NCBI GenBank assembly: GCA_027603945.1
Contig: JADIIU010000060.1
Span: 16,393-80,392 of the forward strand
DNA length: 64,000 nt
DNA from: Terramyces sp. JEL0728
Taxonomy: Eukaryota > Chytridiomycota > Chytridiomycetes > Rhizophydiales > Terramycetaceae
Reading direction: 5' to 3'
In this document: piece after piece, positions 62,711 to 64,000 of the stretch
Numbering within the stretch: the first letter of the stretch is position 1
Layout of the letters: each line of letters starts with the position of its first letter
Made by a program: the position numbers and the translations under genes
Notes under the pieces: generated by a model
The model's input: only the letters and a program-made list of their open reading frames with translations
The model's database searches: none
Told to the model about the DNA's origin: nothing

Positions 62711-64000
62711 TTATTCAAAACTTTCGGGTTGGTTTCCCAAACTTTCTTTTGTTGAAGTGGCATCTATCTCAGGGTCTACGATATCGCCCAAAGTATCTTT
62801 GAAATCGGGATTAGGATCACTGAATGGTTGAACAGGCGGGGTTTCATATCCAGACAGCGCTTCTCTACTTTGTTCAAGTTCCAAAGATCCTATTTCCGGA
62901 ATATCTGCAGCATTTTCAACCTGCTCGGACAAACTGTTATTAGCAGTTTCAAATCTTGGAGGTTGATCTCTGGTTTCTTCAATTGATTGCTCAGAATCTG
63001 TCACTTCAACTGGAATTGGAACATCTGGAACAATATTAGCTGCAGGCTCCAATGTGAATTCTTCTACCATTAATTGAAGACTAGGTTCTAATGTTTCATA
63101 CGGTAAATCCACTCCGCCGACAGCTGATTCTCTGGTTTGTTTCTCCAATTGTTCAAATGTAAGAGCTGTTTTTCCTTGCGCTTCCATTCTACTTTGTTCG
63201 CTTCCAACATAACTAATTGCTCTAATAGAATGATCAAGATCTGTTTGGAACACATCGAGCGCAATTTGAGAATCCTCGCCAGTGGTGTTAAAAATGTCTG
63301 ATGGGTGATATATATCGCTATGAATTCTATCCACTTGGTTTGCAGTGTGATACGAAGCAGACATGCTTGGTGAATTAACTGGGCTAATGTCCATTATTGG
63401 TGCAGTATTGAAATGCATATTATCTAATGAGGGATACTGACTGTACCGATCCGTTCCTATTATTGAAGATCTAGTAACAGAATAAGCGTCAACAGGGATT
63501 TGCGGTTCATGAAAATCGGCATAAGTATGCACTCCATTGTTGGGAATTACGTGTTCTGAATAATTACTTGAATTCCTGAACGAATCAGTATAATAATCCG
63601 ATTGCGATTGTCTTTGCGGATGTAAATAATATCCGGGAATATGCTCGTACTGAGGCTGTAGATAAGGGCTTTGAGGGTGAATTGGTGGATGATATGCGCC
63701 AGTAGAGTAATGACTGACGCTAGCGGTCGATATTGCTGGTGAATGAAAAGATAGATTTGAATGGATGCTCTCCGTTACTTGATCAAAGTGTGTCTCCTCT
63801 ATGGTAATCGCTTGCTCCGTCCTACTTTTTCGAAGAAATGACAGTGTCCCTTTTCTTTTTCTTTCCAGTGTCATTGGTTTCAATGATAATTTTGCTTCAT
63901 AGCGACTCTCTTTTTGATTGCAGCAGAAGGAACAGCAAGCGAATAAGATGATAATTCCCAATACTACGCCGCCCGCAATGTAGTATGTATTGTACTTTGG
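62711..64000 (-). CDS. Single-pass surface protein 2, 5' end beyond window
   Basis: The frame is open to the window edge, so the N-terminus is missing. Visible part: a membrane helix (IAGGVVLGIIILFACCSFCC), the juxtamembrane segment RYEAKLSLKPMTLERKRKGT resembling the 60707-61441 protein, and a long acidic, Ser/Tyr-rich cytosolic tail of about 380 residues ending NQPESFE. Probably a receptor or sensor with a large cytosolic region. No catalytic domain recognised. Confidence 0.7.
   Translation of the reverse strand, partial: PKYNTYYIAGGVVLGIIILFACCSFCCNQKESRYEAKLSLKPMTLERKRKGTLSFLRKSRTEQAITIEETHFDQVTESIHSNLSFHSPAISTASVSHYSTGAYHPPIHPQSPYLQPQYEHIPGYYLHPQRQSQSDYYTDSFRNSSNYSEHVIPNNGVHTYADFHEPQIPVDAYSVTRSSIIGTDRYSQYPSLDNMHFNTAPIMDISPVNSPSMSASYHTANQVDRIHSDIYHPSDIFNTTGEDSQIALDVFQTDLDHSIRAISYVGSEQSRMEAQGKTALTFEQLEKQTRESAVGGVDLPYETLEPSLQLMVEEFTLEPAANIVPDVPIPVEVTDSEQSIEETRDQPPRFETANNSLSEQVENAADIPEIGSLELEQSREALSGYETPPVQPFSDPNPDFKDTLGDIVDPEIDATSTKESLGNQPESFE

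Noticed and set aside
1..64000. Bacterial or viral origin of the contig
   Set aside because: Spliceosomal introns, AATAAA signals, RPB1 with CTD, VPS53, TFIP11 and mitochondrial carrier genes show a eukaryotic nuclear genome; no viral or transposon proteins were seen.
1..64000. Ciliate origin, suggested by very short introns
   Set aside because: TAA, TAG and TGA all act as normal stops at gene ends, and the gene set has fungal-type members (Mtc1-like, Cti6-like, Sfp1-like, ATG22-like).

Overview
The window is nuclear DNA from a compact eukaryotic genome, most likely an early-diverging zoosporic fungus or close relative (chytrid-, aphelid- or sanchytrid-like). Fungal markers are an Mtc1-like protein, an ATG22-like transporter, Sfp1- and Cti6-like nuclear proteins and a pheromone-style KR-EA peptide precursor. 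A ropporin-1-like radial-spoke protein points to a flagellum, and Na,K-type P-ATPases fit a lineage outside Dikarya. No rRNA, tRNA, CRISPR array or transposon was recognised.

The dominant property is the introns. Homology and phase let me place 83 introns in 29 genes or gene fragments; 81 are 18-22 nt (mostly 19-20), GT-AG with rare GC-AG, and nearly all carry a CTAAC/TTAAT-like branch site a few bases before the acceptor. Only two are longer (42 and 56 nt). Genes that look frameshifted into several ORFs become single intact proteins once these are removed. Several introns are 21 nt, in frame and free of stops; two intron-like 21-mers lack an AG acceptor; one gene has a 7-nt exon. 3' ends are equally compressed: in about 14 genes the AATAAA signal overlaps the stop codon.

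Layout. 1-692 is a near-identical copy of 15471-16162 (end of the ATG22-like gene and start of the Mtc1-like gene), inserted so that it supplies the last codons of a PhzF-like gene. 1.6-9 kb: small membrane protein, phosphoglucomutase, 7TM protein with a Cys-rich ectodomain, PP2A methylesterase, nucleotidyltransferase-glucuronokinase fusion. 8.9-14.2 kb: a dead and an intact aspartyl protease, a MESH1-type hydrolase, two alkaline ceramidases. 14.3-20.6 kb: ATG22-like transporter, Mtc1-like protein, three tandem 7TM receptor-like genes. 20.7-29.8 kb: RPB1, Cu/Zn SOD, Sfp1-like zinc finger, aldo-keto reductase. 29.9-35.2 kb: two truncated, head-to-tail Na,K-type ATPases meeting at a chimeric junction. 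35.4-46.8 kb: ropporin-like protein, F-box/JmjC protein, a second pair of 7TM genes, mitochondrial carrier, two small paralogous exon sets, TFIP11, Nudix hydrolase. 46.8-49.2 kb: a cluster of six short secreted-peptide precursors, all on the minus strand, one built like a yeast alpha-factor precursor. 49.6-64 kb: Cti6-like PHD protein, purine nucleoside phosphorylase, Rap-GAP, M1-type N-domain fused to prolyl oligopeptidase, VPS53, and three single-pass membrane proteins, the last running off the window.

The receptor families, peptide-precursor cluster and mucin-like surface proteins suggest a region rich in signalling and surface functions between conserved housekeeping genes. That functional link is inference; gene identities rest on motifs read by eye.
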